From: CAVTQY01 sp963736975
GTDB lineage: Bacteria > Pseudomonadota > Alphaproteobacteria > Acetobacterales > Acetobacteraceae
Reading direction: 5' to 3'
Length of the DNA: 64,000 nucleotides
NCBI GenBank assembly: GCA_963736975.1
Contig: CAVTQY010000002.1
Span: 930,001-994,000 of the forward strand
Made by a program: the position numbers and the translations under genes. Below the pieces are notes generated by a model, which was not told where the DNA came from, made no database searches, and saw only the letters and a list, made by a program, of their open reading frames with translations. Of the stretch, positions 16,290-25,246 are shown piece by piece (position 1 is the first letter of the stretch; each line of letters opens with the position of its first letter).

Positions 16290-17009
16290 CTATTCGCGCG
16301 GCCGCACGACGGCATAGGCTGAGCTGTCGCCCTTCGGCCGCGCATCCGGCAGCGACTCGCCCGTCACCGCATAATAGACGGTCTCCGCGATATTCGTTGC
16401 GTGATCGCCGATTCGCTCGAGGTTCTTCGCGATGAACAGCAGATGCGTGCAGGGGGTGATGTTGCGGGGATCCTCCATCATGTACGTGACCAGCTCACGG
16501 AAGATGGCCGTGTACATGTCGTCCACAGCCAGATCGGAGCTCCAGACTTCGCGAGCTTTCTCGGCATCGTTGTCGCCGATGGCATCGATCGTCGCCTTCA
16601 GGTTCTCCTGCACCATCCGCGACATGTGGCCGAGCCCCGCAAGGCTCAGCGGCAGCGCGAACTCCGCCAGCACGATGCTGCGCTTGGCGACATTGGTGGC
16701 GTAGTCGCCGATACGCTCCATGTCGTGGGTGATCTTCAGCGCGGCCACCACCTGCCGGAGATCGCCGGCGAGAGGCTGACGCAGGGCCAGCATGCGGATG
16801 ACGAACTGCTCCACCTCCCGCTCGAGCGCATCGACGCGCGGATCCGCCTCAACCGCCCGGGCCGCGACGTCCGCATCGCGGTCCATGACCGCCTCGGCGG
16901 CGAACGCCACCTGGCTTTCGATGATGCCGCCCATCTCGGTCATCATGTCGCGCAGACGATTGAGGTCCTGGTCGAAGCTCTTGATCAGATGCTGCGCTTC
17001 CTCGGACAT
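16290..17009 (-). CDS. phoU: PhoU, phosphate-signalling regulator
   Basis: A 239-residue two-domain PhoU protein with the repeated ExxxD metal-binding motif regions (MERIGDYATNVAKRS and LERIGDHATNIAETV). PhoU relays PstSCAB status to PhoR. ATG at 17009 starts MSEEAQHLIKSFDQDL. The raw frame runs in from pstB through the pstB frameshift and would suggest a single 522-residue fusion, but PhoU has its own start 14 nt after the corrected pstB stop. Confidence 0.92.
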   Translation of the reverse strand: MSEEAQHLIKSFDQDLNRLRDMMTEMGGIIESQVAFAAEAVMDRDADVAARAVEADPRVDALEREVEQFVIRMLALRQPLAGDLRQVVAALKITHDMERIGDYATNVAKRSIVLAEFALPLSLAGLGHMSRMVQENLKATIDAIGDNDAEKAREVWSSDLAVDDMYTAIFRELVTYMMEDPRNITPCTHLLFIAKNLERIGDHATNIAETVYYAVTGESLPDARPKGDSSAYAVVRPRE

Positions 17010-17023
17010 GACGGTCCCTCCGT

Positions 17024-17858
17024 TCAGCCGAAGCGGCCGGTGATGTAATCCTGCGTGCGGCGTTCTCTGGGCGCGGTGAACATCCCCGCGGCCGGGGAGA
17101 CCTCCACCAGTTCGCCCATGTAGAAAAATGCCACCTGGTCGGCGATGCGCGCCGCCTGCTGCATGTTGTGGGTCACCATCACCAGGGTGAAATCGTGCTT
17201 CAGCTCGTCGATGAGTTCCTCCACCTTCAGCGTGCTGATTGGGTCGAGCGCACTGGTCGCCTCGTTCGAACAACACGACCTGCGGCCGCACCGCGATGGC
17301 GCGGGCGATGCACAGCCGTTGTTGCTGTCCACCGGAGAGGCTGAGCGCGGAGGCCTTGAGCCGATCCTTGACCTCATCCCACAGGGCTGCCCGGCTCAGC
17401 GACCATTCCACCCTTTCGTTCATCTCTGCCCGTGACAGCCGCTCGTGCAGGCGAACGCCGAAGGCGATGTTCTCGTAGATCGACATCGGGAATGGCGTCG
17501 GCCGCTGGAACACCATGCCGATCCGGGAGCGAAGCCGGTTGAGATCGATACTGGCGGCAATGATGTTTTCGCCGTCCATCATCACCTCGCCGGTCGCGCG
17601 CTGGCCGGGATAGAGGTCGTACATCCGGTTGAGCACGCGAAGCAGGGTGGACTTGCCACAGCCGGAAGGGCCGATCAGCCCGGTGACCTGCCGGTCCGGC
17701 ATGTCGAGCTCTATATTCTTCAACGCACGGTTGTCACCGTAAAAGAAATCCAGATCGCGGATGCGGATCCGCGGTTCGTGGATCTTCGCCGACACCCGGC
17801 CCTGGAGTTCGGCGAAGGCGGAGGGCTCGCTCCTTGTATCCCCTGTCATGGCGCTCAT
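17024..17858 (-). pseudogene. pstB: PstB phosphate ABC transporter ATPase, frameshifted
   Basis: PstB powers phosphate import. The first frame has Walker A (GPSGCGKSTLLRVLN), the Q-loop and the signature LSGGQQQRLCIARAI. At VLF(D)EATSALD the frame shifts: expected TTC GAC GAG GCG, read TTCGAACGAGGCG, one extra A at 17268-17270 on the plus strand. The C-terminal part (ATSALDPISTLKVEEL to RTQDYITGRFG) continues in the next frame. AGGAGG 5 nt before ATG 17858 fixes the start. Without the insertion the gene would be complete. No pstS, pstC, pstA or phoR is nearby. Confidence 0.88.
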
Positions 17859-17947
17859 CGGTCCTCCTGTGTGGACGGCGGTGCAAGAGCGAGTGGCGAG
17901 CGAACGAAGGCTCTAGCCCTGAGCGGAGGCGTTCGCATTGCACTTCT

Positions 17948-17965
17948 GTGAAGCTTGGATGACAG
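17948..17965 (-). promoter_or_regulatory. candidate Pho box upstream of pstB
   Basis: The minus strand reads CTGTCAT-CCAA-GCTTCAC. The first half is a perfect Pho half-site and the second keeps TCAC; spacing is the canonical 7-4-7. It lies 90 nt before the pstB start, so PhoB autoregulation of pstB-phoU-phoB is plausible. Confidence 0.5.
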
Positions 17966-17979
17966 ACGTGACCCGGTGA

Positions 17980-18702
17980 TCAGCCGGAGACAGCGACGGT
18001 GTCGCCCGGATGCAAGCCGAGAAGCCGATCCGCCCGTCCGGAGTTTACCGCGATTTCCGCCAGTCCGTTGGCATTTTCGTACCAGAAGGCAACCCCGGCG
18101 GGCATGTCGCTGAAGGTGCGGGCACGCGTGAGGCGGCGCCCTCCGGCCTCGATCTCTGTCCCGGCCGGTATCACGGCGGCCCGGAGGCCGGTCATCACGT
18201 TGCCGTAGTGATCGACATAGATGATGCGGGGCAAATCGTCCGGCCAATCAGGACGGTGCGTGAGGCCGCGGTCGGGACCGGGCGGTGACTCGCCGCGAGC
18301 CAGCATGGCGGCGACGGGGGCGAACAGATCCCGGCCATGAAAGCTGGCGGACAGCGCGGCAGGGCGCCAGGCGATCTCCCAGCTTCGACGGTCGGTTGCG
18401 CGACGGTGCACGATTTCGAACAGGCCGTTGTCGGGACCGACGAACCAACGCCCGTCGGCCCGGACGACGGCGACGGTGCGGTCGCTGCCGACCCCTGGAT
18501 CGACCACACACAGAAAGACAGTATCGGCCGGCCACCACGCCGCATACGCCGCGAGCAGATAGGCGCTTGCCATGGGGTCGCCCGCCGGTGCGTCGGCAAA
18601 CAGATCGATTACCGGTACGGCTGGCGCGTCGCGGGCAAGCACCGCTTTCATCTGACCGGTATAGGGGCCCGAGAGGCCGAAATCAGTGAACAGAGCGATC
18701 AG
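17980..18702 (-). CDS. S-adenosyl-L-methionine hydroxide adenosyltransferase (DUF62 family)
   Basis: A 240-residue enzyme that splits SAM with hydroxide to adenosine and methionine; the fold is shared with SAM fluorinase and chlorinase. The ATG at 18651 would remove the family-defining N-terminus. Reading from CTG at 18702 gives MIALFTDFGLSGPYTGQ before MKAVL, which is the family's FTDFG motif. CTG overlaps the TGA of the aldolase gene (CTGA), so translational coupling with a non-ATG start is inferred. Downstream hallmarks are VVDPGVGSDR, FVGPDNG, SFHGRDLFAPVAA, YVDHYGNVMT and the C-terminal WYENANGLAEIAVNSG. Confidence 0.85.
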   Translation of the reverse strand: MIALFTDFGLSGPYTGQMKAVLARDAPAVPVIDLFADAPAGDPMASAYLLAAYAAWWPADTVFLCVVDPGVGSDRTVAVVRADGRWFVGPDNGLFEIVHRRATDRRSWEIAWRPAALSASFHGRDLFAPVAAMLARGESPPGPDRGLTHRPDWPDDLPRIIYVDHYGNVMTGLRAAVIPAGTEIEAGGRRLTRARTFSDMPAGVAFWYENANGLAEIAVNSGRADRLLGLHPGDTVAVSG

Positions 18703-19487
18703 GCCGACACCATCTTGCGCAGATTGGCGGCACGCGAGGTCGCCCCGCTCATCAGCAACGCGGCATCGCCACCGCCCAGCACGAAGCGAGCGCCCATGTC
18801 GATGTACCGTTGCATAATGGATTCGGTATAGATACCGGCCATGCCGGGGTGTTTCCTGTGCTTTCGGCAGGCCTCGATCATTCGTCGATAGGCATCGCTC
18901 AGCCGGTCATGCGTGAACTCGCCGGGAATGCCCATCTCGGCGCAGAGGTCGTTGCTGCCGATCAGCAGCACATCGATGCCGGGGACTGCGGCGATCGCTT
19001 CGACGTCCTCGATCGCCCTCGGGGTTTCCAGCATCACGATGGTCAGATTGGCGGCGTTCATCGCCGCGGCGGCGTCCCCGACCTTGAGTGCGCGCAACCC
19101 GTAATGCGGGCCAATGCCGCCGATCGAGCGATGGCCCGCCGGCGGGTATTTCAACTTCTGCACCACCTCGCGCGCTTCGTCCGCAGTATCGACATGCGGG
19201 ATGACGATGCCGAGCGCGCCATTGTCGAGGATCCGGGTGGCCAGCGAATACTCCCCGTTCGGCACGCGCACGAGCGGCGCGATCCCTGCCTCCAGCGCCG
19301 CCACCGCGATCTGCGCGGCCGCTTCCAGCGACAGCGTGCCGTGCTCGCAATCAAGCCAGAGCCAGTCATAGCCGGCGGCCCTCGCCATCGGGGCGACTTC
19401 CACGGTGCGCAGCAGCCGCACCGAAAAGCCCAGCGCCAGCGCGCCGGACTCGAGCTTCTCACGCGCGGGGTTGCGGAGCGTTGTCAT
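18699..19487 (-). CDS. HpcH/HpaI-family aldolase
   Basis: A 262-residue class II pyruvate aldolase of the HpcH/HpaI family (2-oxo-hydroxy acid cleavage, metal-dependent, TIM barrel). Motifs: YDWLWLDCEHG, VRVPNGE, IVIPHVDTADEAR, IMLETPRAIEDVEAIAAVPG, LLIGSNDLCAEMG. GAGGA lies 8 nt before ATG 19487; the longer frame to 19544 is not used. The last base pairs overlap the SAM hydroxide adenosyltransferase start. Divergent from an enolase-superfamily enzyme at 59 bp, a typical sugar-acid or 4-hydroxy-2-oxo acid catabolic pairing. Confidence 0.85.
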   Translation of the reverse strand: MTTLRNPAREKLESGALALGFSVRLLRTVEVAPMARAAGYDWLWLDCEHGTLSLEAAAQIAVAALEAGIAPLVRVPNGEYSLATRILDNGALGIVIPHVDTADEAREVVQKLKYPPAGHRSIGGIGPHYGLRALKVGDAAAAMNAANLTIVMLETPRAIEDVEAIAAVPGIDVLLIGSNDLCAEMGIPGEFTHDRLSDAYRRMIEACRKHRKHPGMAGIYTESIMQRYIDMGARFVLGGGDAALLMSGATSRAANLRKMVSA

Positions 19488-19546
19488 CTGGCGTGTCCTC
19501 CTCGAGGATTTTCGCCAGTGTGCACCGGGTGCGGGGAGAAGCAAAC

Positions 19547-20740
19547 ATGCGCATCACCGATCTGAAATGCGCCGTCATCGGGCAAAACCCGGTGGTGCGG
19601 ATCGTTACCGATGCGGGGATCAGTGGGTATGGCGAGGTCGAATCGTTCAAGCCATACCTCAAACCGCATGTGCTGGGATTCCGTGAGCCATTGATCGGCG
19701 AAGATCCCACCAATGTCGAGCGGGTGATGCTGCGCATCCGCCAGCGCGGCGCGTTCAAGCCCTGGGGCAGCGCGGTGAGCGCGATCGAAATGGCGCTCTG
19801 GGACCTTGCCGGCAAGGCGGCGGGCGTGCCGGTGTATAAGCTGCTCGGCGGCAAAATCCGCGACAAGGTGCGAGTCTATAACGGCGCGGTCCGTCGGCCG
19901 CTGCAGAGCCAGTCGCCGGACGGTTATGCCGAGGCGATGCGCTGGATGCGGGGGCGTCCGGAAGGTTTTACCATCATCAAGCAGGCGATCGCCTTTCATT
20001 CGCCTATGAAGCGCGAACCCGGCTTTTTTTATGGCGAAGCGCATGAGAGCCGCTGGCACGGCTGGACCGACCGCGGTCTGCTGACGGAAAAGGGTTTCAA
20101 GCACATCATCGCCTGCGTCGAGGCCATGAAGGCGGTGACTGGCGACGAGGTGGGTCTGGCACTCGATTGCGGCCCAGGCTTCATGGCGCCTGACGCGATC
20201 CGGCTGGCCCGCGCACTCGAGCCGCTCAACCTGCTCTGGCTGGAAGACATGGTGACCGGGGATTATACCCCGTTCGTCAATGCCGATGTATATCGCGATA
20301 TAACCACGGCCTCATCGACACCGATCCATACCGGCGAGCAAATCTATTTGCGGCAGAACTTCAAGTCGCTGATCGAAGGCAAGGCGGTGAACGTGATCGG
20401 CCCCGATCCCTGCGATGTCGGCGGCATCGCCGAGCTGAAATGGATCGCCGAATATGCCGATCTGCATGGCATAATGATGGCGCCGCACGGTACCGGGGAC
20501 GGGCTGCTGGGGCTGGCGGCGCTGGTGCAGGTGTGTGCCGCTTTGCCTCAGAACTACATCGCTTTCGAGTACCCGATCGGCAACCCCGATTGGTGGTACG
20601 ACATCGTTACCGGCCTGCCCGATCCGATCGTTAAGGACGGGATGATTGAGGTATGGGACCGGCCAGGAATGGGTGTCGAGTTCGACATTGGCAAGGCGCA
20701 GCGGTACCTGTCCGAGGAGGACAACGGTTTCTTCAACTGA
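19547..20740 (+). CDS. mandelate racemase/muconate lactonizing enzyme family protein
   Basis: A 397-residue enolase-superfamily enzyme: capping domain, then TIM barrel. Metal ligands are in LALDCGPG, LLWLEDMV and TGEQIY; general bases include the Lys in FTIIKQAIAF and the His in MAPHGTGDG. These enzymes dehydrate or epimerise carboxylates such as sugar acids. Starts ATG 19547 with a GGGGAG ribosome site. Divergent from the HpcH/HpaI aldolase (59 bp): dehydratase plus aldolase would convert a sugar acid to a 2-keto-3-deoxy acid and then to pyruvate plus an aldehyde. Substrate unknown. Confidence 0.85.
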   Translation: MRITDLKCAVIGQNPVVRIVTDAGISGYGEVESFKPYLKPHVLGFREPLIGEDPTNVERVMLRIRQRGAFKPWGSAVSAIEMALWDLAGKAAGVPVYKLLGGKIRDKVRVYNGAVRRPLQSQSPDGYAEAMRWMRGRPEGFTIIKQAIAFHSPMKREPGFFYGEAHESRWHGWTDRGLLTEKGFKHIIACVEAMKAVTGDEVGLALDCGPGFMAPDAIRLARALEPLNLLWLEDMVTGDYTPFVNADVYRDITTASSTPIHTGEQIYLRQNFKSLIEGKAVNVIGPDPCDVGGIAELKWIAEYADLHGIMMAPHGTGDGLLGLAALVQVCAALPQNYIAFEYPIGNPDWWYDIVTGLPDPIVKDGMIEVWDRPGMGVEFDIGKAQRYLSEEDNGFFN

Positions 20741-20742
20741 CA

Positions 20743-23103
20743 TTACTCCGCCGCGACCAGTTTGCGCGGCGGCGTCTGTATCACCGCCGCCAGCTCGGGT
20801 GCATTGAACGAAGCCTCGCGCCGGCTTGCGGGCGCCGGACGATAGAGCGTGTCCCGCTGCACCGGGACACGGCCAATGCGCCGGATCAGCGCCTCCATCG
20901 CCTCAGGCGGGAACTCCTGCCCGTGCTGCGTCCCGGCGGCGCGGGAAATGCTTTCATTCATCAACGTGCCGCCGAGGTCGTTGGCGCCGGCACTCAGGCA
21001 CATCGCCGCGCCGTCCGGCCCCATCTTCACCCAGGACGTCTGGATGTTGGTTATCAGCGGATGCAGCACCAGCCGCCCGACCGCGTGCATCAGCACCGCC
21101 TCGCGGAAGGTCGGGCCCTTGCGCGCCATCCCGCGCAGATACATGGGCGCTTCCATATGCACGAAGGGCAGGGGCACGAACTCGGTGAAGCCGCCGGTTT
21201 CGTCCTGCAGATCGCGCAATGCGAGCAGGTGCCGCGCCCAGGAAAGCGGGCGCTCGATATGGCCATACATGATGGTGGATGTCGTGCGCAGTCCGAGCCG
21301 GTGCGCCGCGCGAACCACGTCTAGCCATTGCTTTGTATTGACCTTATCCGGCGCGATCACTGCACGGACCTCGTCGTCGAGGATTTCCGCCGCGGTGCCC
21401 GGCAGGGTGCCAAGCCCGGTCTCCCGGAGTTGCGACAGGAACACCGGCACCGACAGGCCGAGCGTCCCCGCGCCCTGCGTCACCTCCAGCGGCGAGAAGG
21501 CGTGTATGTGCATCCGCGGCAGTGCTGCCTTGATGGCGCGGCAGATGTCGAGATAGGTGCGTCCGGTATAGTCGGGATGAATGCCGCCTTGCAGGCACAC
21601 CTCGGTGGCGCCGCGTTCCCATGCCTCCGTCGCGCGACGCACGATTTCCGCCAGATCGAGGTCGTAGGGGGTGCCGCGCAGGGCCTCGTGCGTCTTGCCT
21701 TTGGAGAAGGCGCAGAACTTGCACCGATAGGCGCAGATATTCGTGTAATTGATGTTGCGGTTCACGACGTAGCGGACGACGTCGCCGCACATGTCGCGGC
21801 GCAGGGTGTCGGCCGCCGTTATCACATGCTCGTAGTCGGCATCACGCGCGGCGAACAGGCGAACGATTTCGGGTTCATCGAGTCGGTTTCCGTCGGTCGC
21901 CCTTGCAACGACAGCGGCCAGTGCCGGATCGACATGATCGAGGCAGGGGGTGCGTCGCGGCGGAACGGTGGTCAGTCCGGGCGCCCAGGCATCGCTGCGC
22001 GCCCAGCCCTCGGAATCCGTCGAACGCCGCACCGCGGTTGCCATGGCGGGTGCCAGCCAGCGGTCTGCGGCAAACGCGTAGTCCGGATATACTGGCAGCC
22101 GCGCTACCAACACCTTGCCGTGCGCAGCACTCTGCCCGGCGAGCGCCTCGATCGCCGGCCATGGCGCTTCCGGGTTGACGTGGTCCGGCGTGACCGGCGA
22201 TACGCCGCCCCAATCATCGATGCCGGCTTCTATCAGCCGCCCATAAACGCCGGGCGAGAGATTGGGCGGCGCCTGTACATGCACCTCGGGCGGCAGGATC
22301 AGGCGCGCGGCGGCGATGCTCCACAGCAGGTCATCAAGGTCCGGCTCCGGCGCGCCGGCACGCTTTGTGCTCGGCTTGGCGCGGAAGTTTTGCACGATCA
22401 CTTCCTGGATGTGGCCGTGCGCGCGGTGCAGGTCGCGGATGGCGATCAGCGAGTTGAGCCGTTCAACGCGGGTTTCACCGATGCCGATCAGGATGCCGGT
22501 GGTGAATGGAACGGCCAGCTCGCCGGCCAGTCGGATCGTTTCCAACCGGCGCTCCGGCAACTTGTCGGGCGAGCCGTAATGGACGCCGCCTGGTTCGCAG
22601 AGCCGGGTGCTGACGGATTCCAGCATCATGCCTTGGCTGGCTGACACTTCGCGCAACGCGGCAATCTCCTCGCGCGTCATCACGCCGGGGTTGACATGCG
22701 GCAGCAGGCCGGTTTCGCGTAAAACCAATGCGCACATCGCTCGCAGGTAGTCGATGGTCGTCGCGTATCCCGATGCGGCCAGCGCCTCGCGCGCGGCGCG
22801 ATACCGCAGCTCCGGCCTGTCCCCCAGGGTGAACAGCGCCTCGGTGCAGCCGGCGGCCTCGCCGGCCCGTGCGATAGCCAGTACATCCTCGGACGACAGA
22901 TACGCGGCATGACTTTGGCGCGGTCGCTGGGCGAAAGTGCAGTAGTGACACACGTCACGACACAGCCTGGTCAGTGGGATGAACACCTTACGCGAGTAGG
23001 AGACGATGCGCCCATGCGTTGCGTCTCGCAGCGCTGCGGCCCCCGTGGTCAACTCGGTCAGGGGCGCGTGTTCGATCCAGCCTGTCAGTTCGGAATCGGT
23101 CAT
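20743..23103 (-). CDS. fbiC: FbiC, bifunctional F420 chromophore (FO) synthase
   Basis: A 786-residue fusion of two radical-SAM enzymes. The CofG half carries CRDVCHYCTF (CX3CX2C) near residue 45; the CofH half carries CAYRCKFCAF near 455. Together they make FO (7,8-didemethyl-8-hydroxy-5-deazariboflavin) from tyrosine and a ribityl uracil, the committed step to F420. Other motifs: HVNPGVMTREEIAALREVS, IGIGETRVERLNS, GGIHPDYTG, NIQTSWVKMG. Start ATG 23103 chosen; the frame to 23334 is not needed. It lies 14 nt after an LLM-type oxidoreductase gene. The side-chain genes (cofC/D/E) are not in the window. Confidence 0.93.
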   Translation of the reverse strand: MTDSELTGWIEHAPLTELTTGAAALRDATHGRIVSYSRKVFIPLTRLCRDVCHYCTFAQRPRQSHAAYLSSEDVLAIARAGEAAGCTEALFTLGDRPELRYRAAREALAASGYATTIDYLRAMCALVLRETGLLPHVNPGVMTREEIAALREVSASQGMMLESVSTRLCEPGGVHYGSPDKLPERRLETIRLAGELAVPFTTGILIGIGETRVERLNSLIAIRDLHRAHGHIQEVIVQNFRAKPSTKRAGAPEPDLDDLLWSIAAARLILPPEVHVQAPPNLSPGVYGRLIEAGIDDWGGVSPVTPDHVNPEAPWPAIEALAGQSAAHGKVLVARLPVYPDYAFAADRWLAPAMATAVRRSTDSEGWARSDAWAPGLTTVPPRRTPCLDHVDPALAAVVARATDGNRLDEPEIVRLFAARDADYEHVITAADTLRRDMCGDVVRYVVNRNINYTNICAYRCKFCAFSKGKTHEALRGTPYDLDLAEIVRRATEAWERGATEVCLQGGIHPDYTGRTYLDICRAIKAALPRMHIHAFSPLEVTQGAGTLGLSVPVFLSQLRETGLGTLPGTAAEILDDEVRAVIAPDKVNTKQWLDVVRAAHRLGLRTTSTIMYGHIERPLSWARHLLALRDLQDETGGFTEFVPLPFVHMEAPMYLRGMARKGPTFREAVLMHAVGRLVLHPLITNIQTSWVKMGPDGAAMCLSAGANDLGGTLMNESISRAAGTQHGQEFPPEAMEALIRRIGRVPVQRDTLYRPAPASRREASFNAPELAAVIQTPPRKLVAAE

Positions 23104-23117
23104 GGCGTCTTTCTTTG

Positions 23118-24074
23118 TCAGGCGGGCGCGCGCCGGATCACGTCTTCGGCAAAGCGCTGCAACCGCTCCAGCGTTTCCTCCAAGCTCGGCGCTTGCAGGA
23201 GCACGACGATATGCTGCGCGCCCGCACGCGCCAATGCAGCCACGTCCTGCTGCATATCTGCCGTGCTGCCGCTGAAAAGCTGGCGGGCCCCGCCGGAGGC
23301 AGCCTGCGCCGTCCATTGCACCGGCTTGAACCACAGATAAGCGATGTCGATTGAAGCTGGATCACGGCCGGCCTGTTCCGCCGTGCCCGCGAGCCGCGCG
23401 ACACCGGCCGCCAGCCGGTCGGGCGTGTCGAGCGGGATCTGCTGGTTGTTCGACACCGGATACCATGCATCGCCGAAGCGCACCGTCCGCCGGAGCGCCG
23501 GGCCGCTTTCGCCACCCACCCAGATCGGCAACTTCGCCTGGGCCGGTTTGGGGCGGAAGATCACATTGTCGAACGTAGCATGCCGAGCGTGAAGGTTTGG
23601 CGCGTCGTCGGTCCAGAGCGTGCGGAAAGCGGCTAGATAATCGTCGGTCACGGCGCCACGCTCATCAAAGGGCGGCGCGCCGAGGGCGACGAATTCCTCC
23701 CGCATCCAACCGGCGCCGACACCGGCGATCACCCGCCCGTCCGAAAGCCGGTCCGCGGTCGCCAGCATTTTCGCCGCCAGCACCGCCGGCCGGTGCGGCA
23801 CCACCATCACCGAGCTTAGCAGCCGGATTCTTTCGGTGCAGCCGGCAAGAAAGCACAGGCTGGCGAGTACGTCGAAACACTCGCCGGTGGGCGTGCCCGG
23901 CCAGATGCCGTCCTCAGTGTACGGGTACCGCGTGGCGACATCGCGCGGCAGCACGACATGATCGACCATGCCGAGATAGTCGTAGCCCAGTGCTTCGGCG
24001 CGCTGCGCCACCGCGATCAGGTTCGCCCGCTGTGTCAGCCAGCCTTGCGCGCGGATATGGACGCCGAACCGCAT
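23118..24074 (-). CDS. LLM-class F420-dependent oxidoreductase 1
   Basis: A 318-residue luciferase-like (TIM-barrel) F420-dependent oxidoreductase. Hallmarks: YDYLGMVDHVVLPRDVATRY, VMVVPHRPAVLAAKMLAT, GRVIAGVGAGWMREEFVALG, PIWVGGESGPALRRT. These use F420H2 for two-electron reductions of diverse substrates. ATG at 24074 chosen; the longer frame is the antisense of the next gene. Immediately upstream of fbiC, and divergent from the second LLM gene at 75 bp. The close pairing makes F420 use by this gene likely. Confidence 0.85.
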   Translation of the reverse strand: MRFGVHIRAQGWLTQRANLIAVAQRAEALGYDYLGMVDHVVLPRDVATRYPYTEDGIWPGTPTGECFDVLASLCFLAGCTERIRLLSSVMVVPHRPAVLAAKMLATADRLSDGRVIAGVGAGWMREEFVALGAPPFDERGAVTDDYLAAFRTLWTDDAPNLHARHATFDNVIFRPKPAQAKLPIWVGGESGPALRRTVRFGDAWYPVSNNQQIPLDTPDRLAAGVARLAGTAEQAGRDPASIDIAYLWFKPVQWTAQAASGGARQLFSGSTADMQQDVAALARAGAQHIVVLLQAPSLEETLERLQRFAEDVIRRAPA

Positions 24075-24149
24075 CGCTAGCCCCTCCCTTCTTGGCGCGG
24101 CATCCTGTGGTATCGTGACAGGCGAGGCAAATCCAGGCGGGAGGACAGC

Positions 24150-25100
24150 ATGCAGATCGGGTGCAGTACGCCGACCAGCGGGCCGTTGACGGATTCCGAC
24201 AGCCTGACCCGCATCGCTACCGAAGCCGAGATGCTGGGCTTCGACTACGTCACCGTCAGCGATCACATCATGATCCCGACCGACATCGACTCGCGCTACC
24301 CCTATACCGAAAACGGCGAGTTCCCGTCGGGCGCGCGCGTGGATCGGCACGAACAGCTCACGACGGCCGCCTGGATTGCGGCCAAAACCTCCAAACTCGG
24401 TATAGTCACATCGGTGATGGTTGTGCCGCACCGGCCCGCGGTGTTGACCGCGAAGATCCTGGCGACGCTCGACGTGCTGTCCAAAGGACGGCTCGTTCTC
24501 GGCATCGGCGCCGGTTGGATGCGCGAGGAGTTCGAAGCGATCGGAACGCCGCCGTTCGAGGAACGCGGTGCGGTGACCGACGAATACATCATGGCCTGCA
24601 AGGAGTTGTGGGAGAAGGACGAGCCGCGCTTCGAGGGCAAATACACGCGTTTTGCCAATGTTATGTTCCAGCCGAAGCCGACCCGGCGGATCCCCATCTG
24701 GGTGGGCGGCGAGAGCGGGCCGGCGATGAGGCGCACGGCGAAATACGCCGATGGGTGGTACCCTATCGGCACCAATCCGCAATTCCCGATGGATACGCTG
24801 ACCCGCTACAAAGCGGGTGTGGCCAAGCTGCGCGCACTGGTCGAGAAGGCCGGGCGCGATCCGGCAAAGATCACGCTTGCTTACCGCGTATCCGCCAATC
24901 CGGAGGCGCAGCCGAAAGGCATGGTGGACGGCGAACGCAAGCTGTTCACCGGCGGCGCCGCCGACTACGCCGGCGATATCCGCGCGCTGGCAGAGGTCGG
25001 CGTGACGGCGTTCGATTTCGGCCTGTTGCAGCCGACGCTCGGCGCCACGCTCGACGCGATGCGGCGCTTCCGGGAAGATGTCGTCGCCAGGGTGAGATAG
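24150..25100 (+). CDS. LLM-class F420-dependent oxidoreductase 2
   Basis: A 316-residue paralogue of the gene at 23118; shared blocks include SDHIMIPTDIDSRYPYTENG, VVPHRPAVLTAKILATLD, LVLGIGAGWMREEFEAIGTP and WVGGESGPAMRRTAKYADGW. GGGAGGACAGC precedes the ATG. The divergent arrangement with gene 1 suggests a shared regulatory region. Functions as an F420-linked reductase or hydride-transfer enzyme; substrate unknown. Confidence 0.85.
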   Translation: MQIGCSTPTSGPLTDSDSLTRIATEAEMLGFDYVTVSDHIMIPTDIDSRYPYTENGEFPSGARVDRHEQLTTAAWIAAKTSKLGIVTSVMVVPHRPAVLTAKILATLDVLSKGRLVLGIGAGWMREEFEAIGTPPFEERGAVTDEYIMACKELWEKDEPRFEGKYTRFANVMFQPKPTRRIPIWVGGESGPAMRRTAKYADGWYPIGTNPQFPMDTLTRYKAGVAKLRALVEKAGRDPAKITLAYRVSANPEAQPKGMVDGERKLFTGGAADYAGDIRALAEVGVTAFDFGLLQPTLGATLDAMRRFREDVVARVR

Positions 25101-25128
25101 AGTAGAGGTAAAATAGAGAAGCTTCGCT

Positions 25129-25205
25129 ACAGAGACACAGAGGCGGGGAGGAATAAGAGGAGGGAAATTTCCTCCCTGCCCGACTCCCCGTCTCTGCGTC
25201 TCTGT
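25129..25205. repeat. long imperfect inverted repeat between LLM genes
   Basis: Left arm ACAGAGACACAGAGGCGGGGAG (25129-25150) pairs with CTCCCCGTCTCTGCGTCTCTGT (25184-25205) at 20 of 22 positions, with a 33-nt loop that itself contains GGAAATTTCC. The arms resemble a CTCTGTG-rich palindromic repeat common in bacterial genomes. It lies between two co-oriented LLM genes and may act as a partial terminator or mRNA stabiliser. Confidence 0.6.
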
Positions 25206-25246
25206 GGTGAGTTTTCCTATCCACGCGACGGAAGCAGGAGGATACG

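Noticed and set aside
16290..17858. a single 522-residue PstB-PhoU fusion protein
   Set aside because: The middle is nonsense PstB sequence in the wrong frame; both proteins are recognisable separately and PhoU has its own start.
22945..22958. GTGACACACGTCAC as a CRP site
   Set aside because: It lies inside fbiC near the CofG Cys motif; an 8-base match is expected about once by chance.
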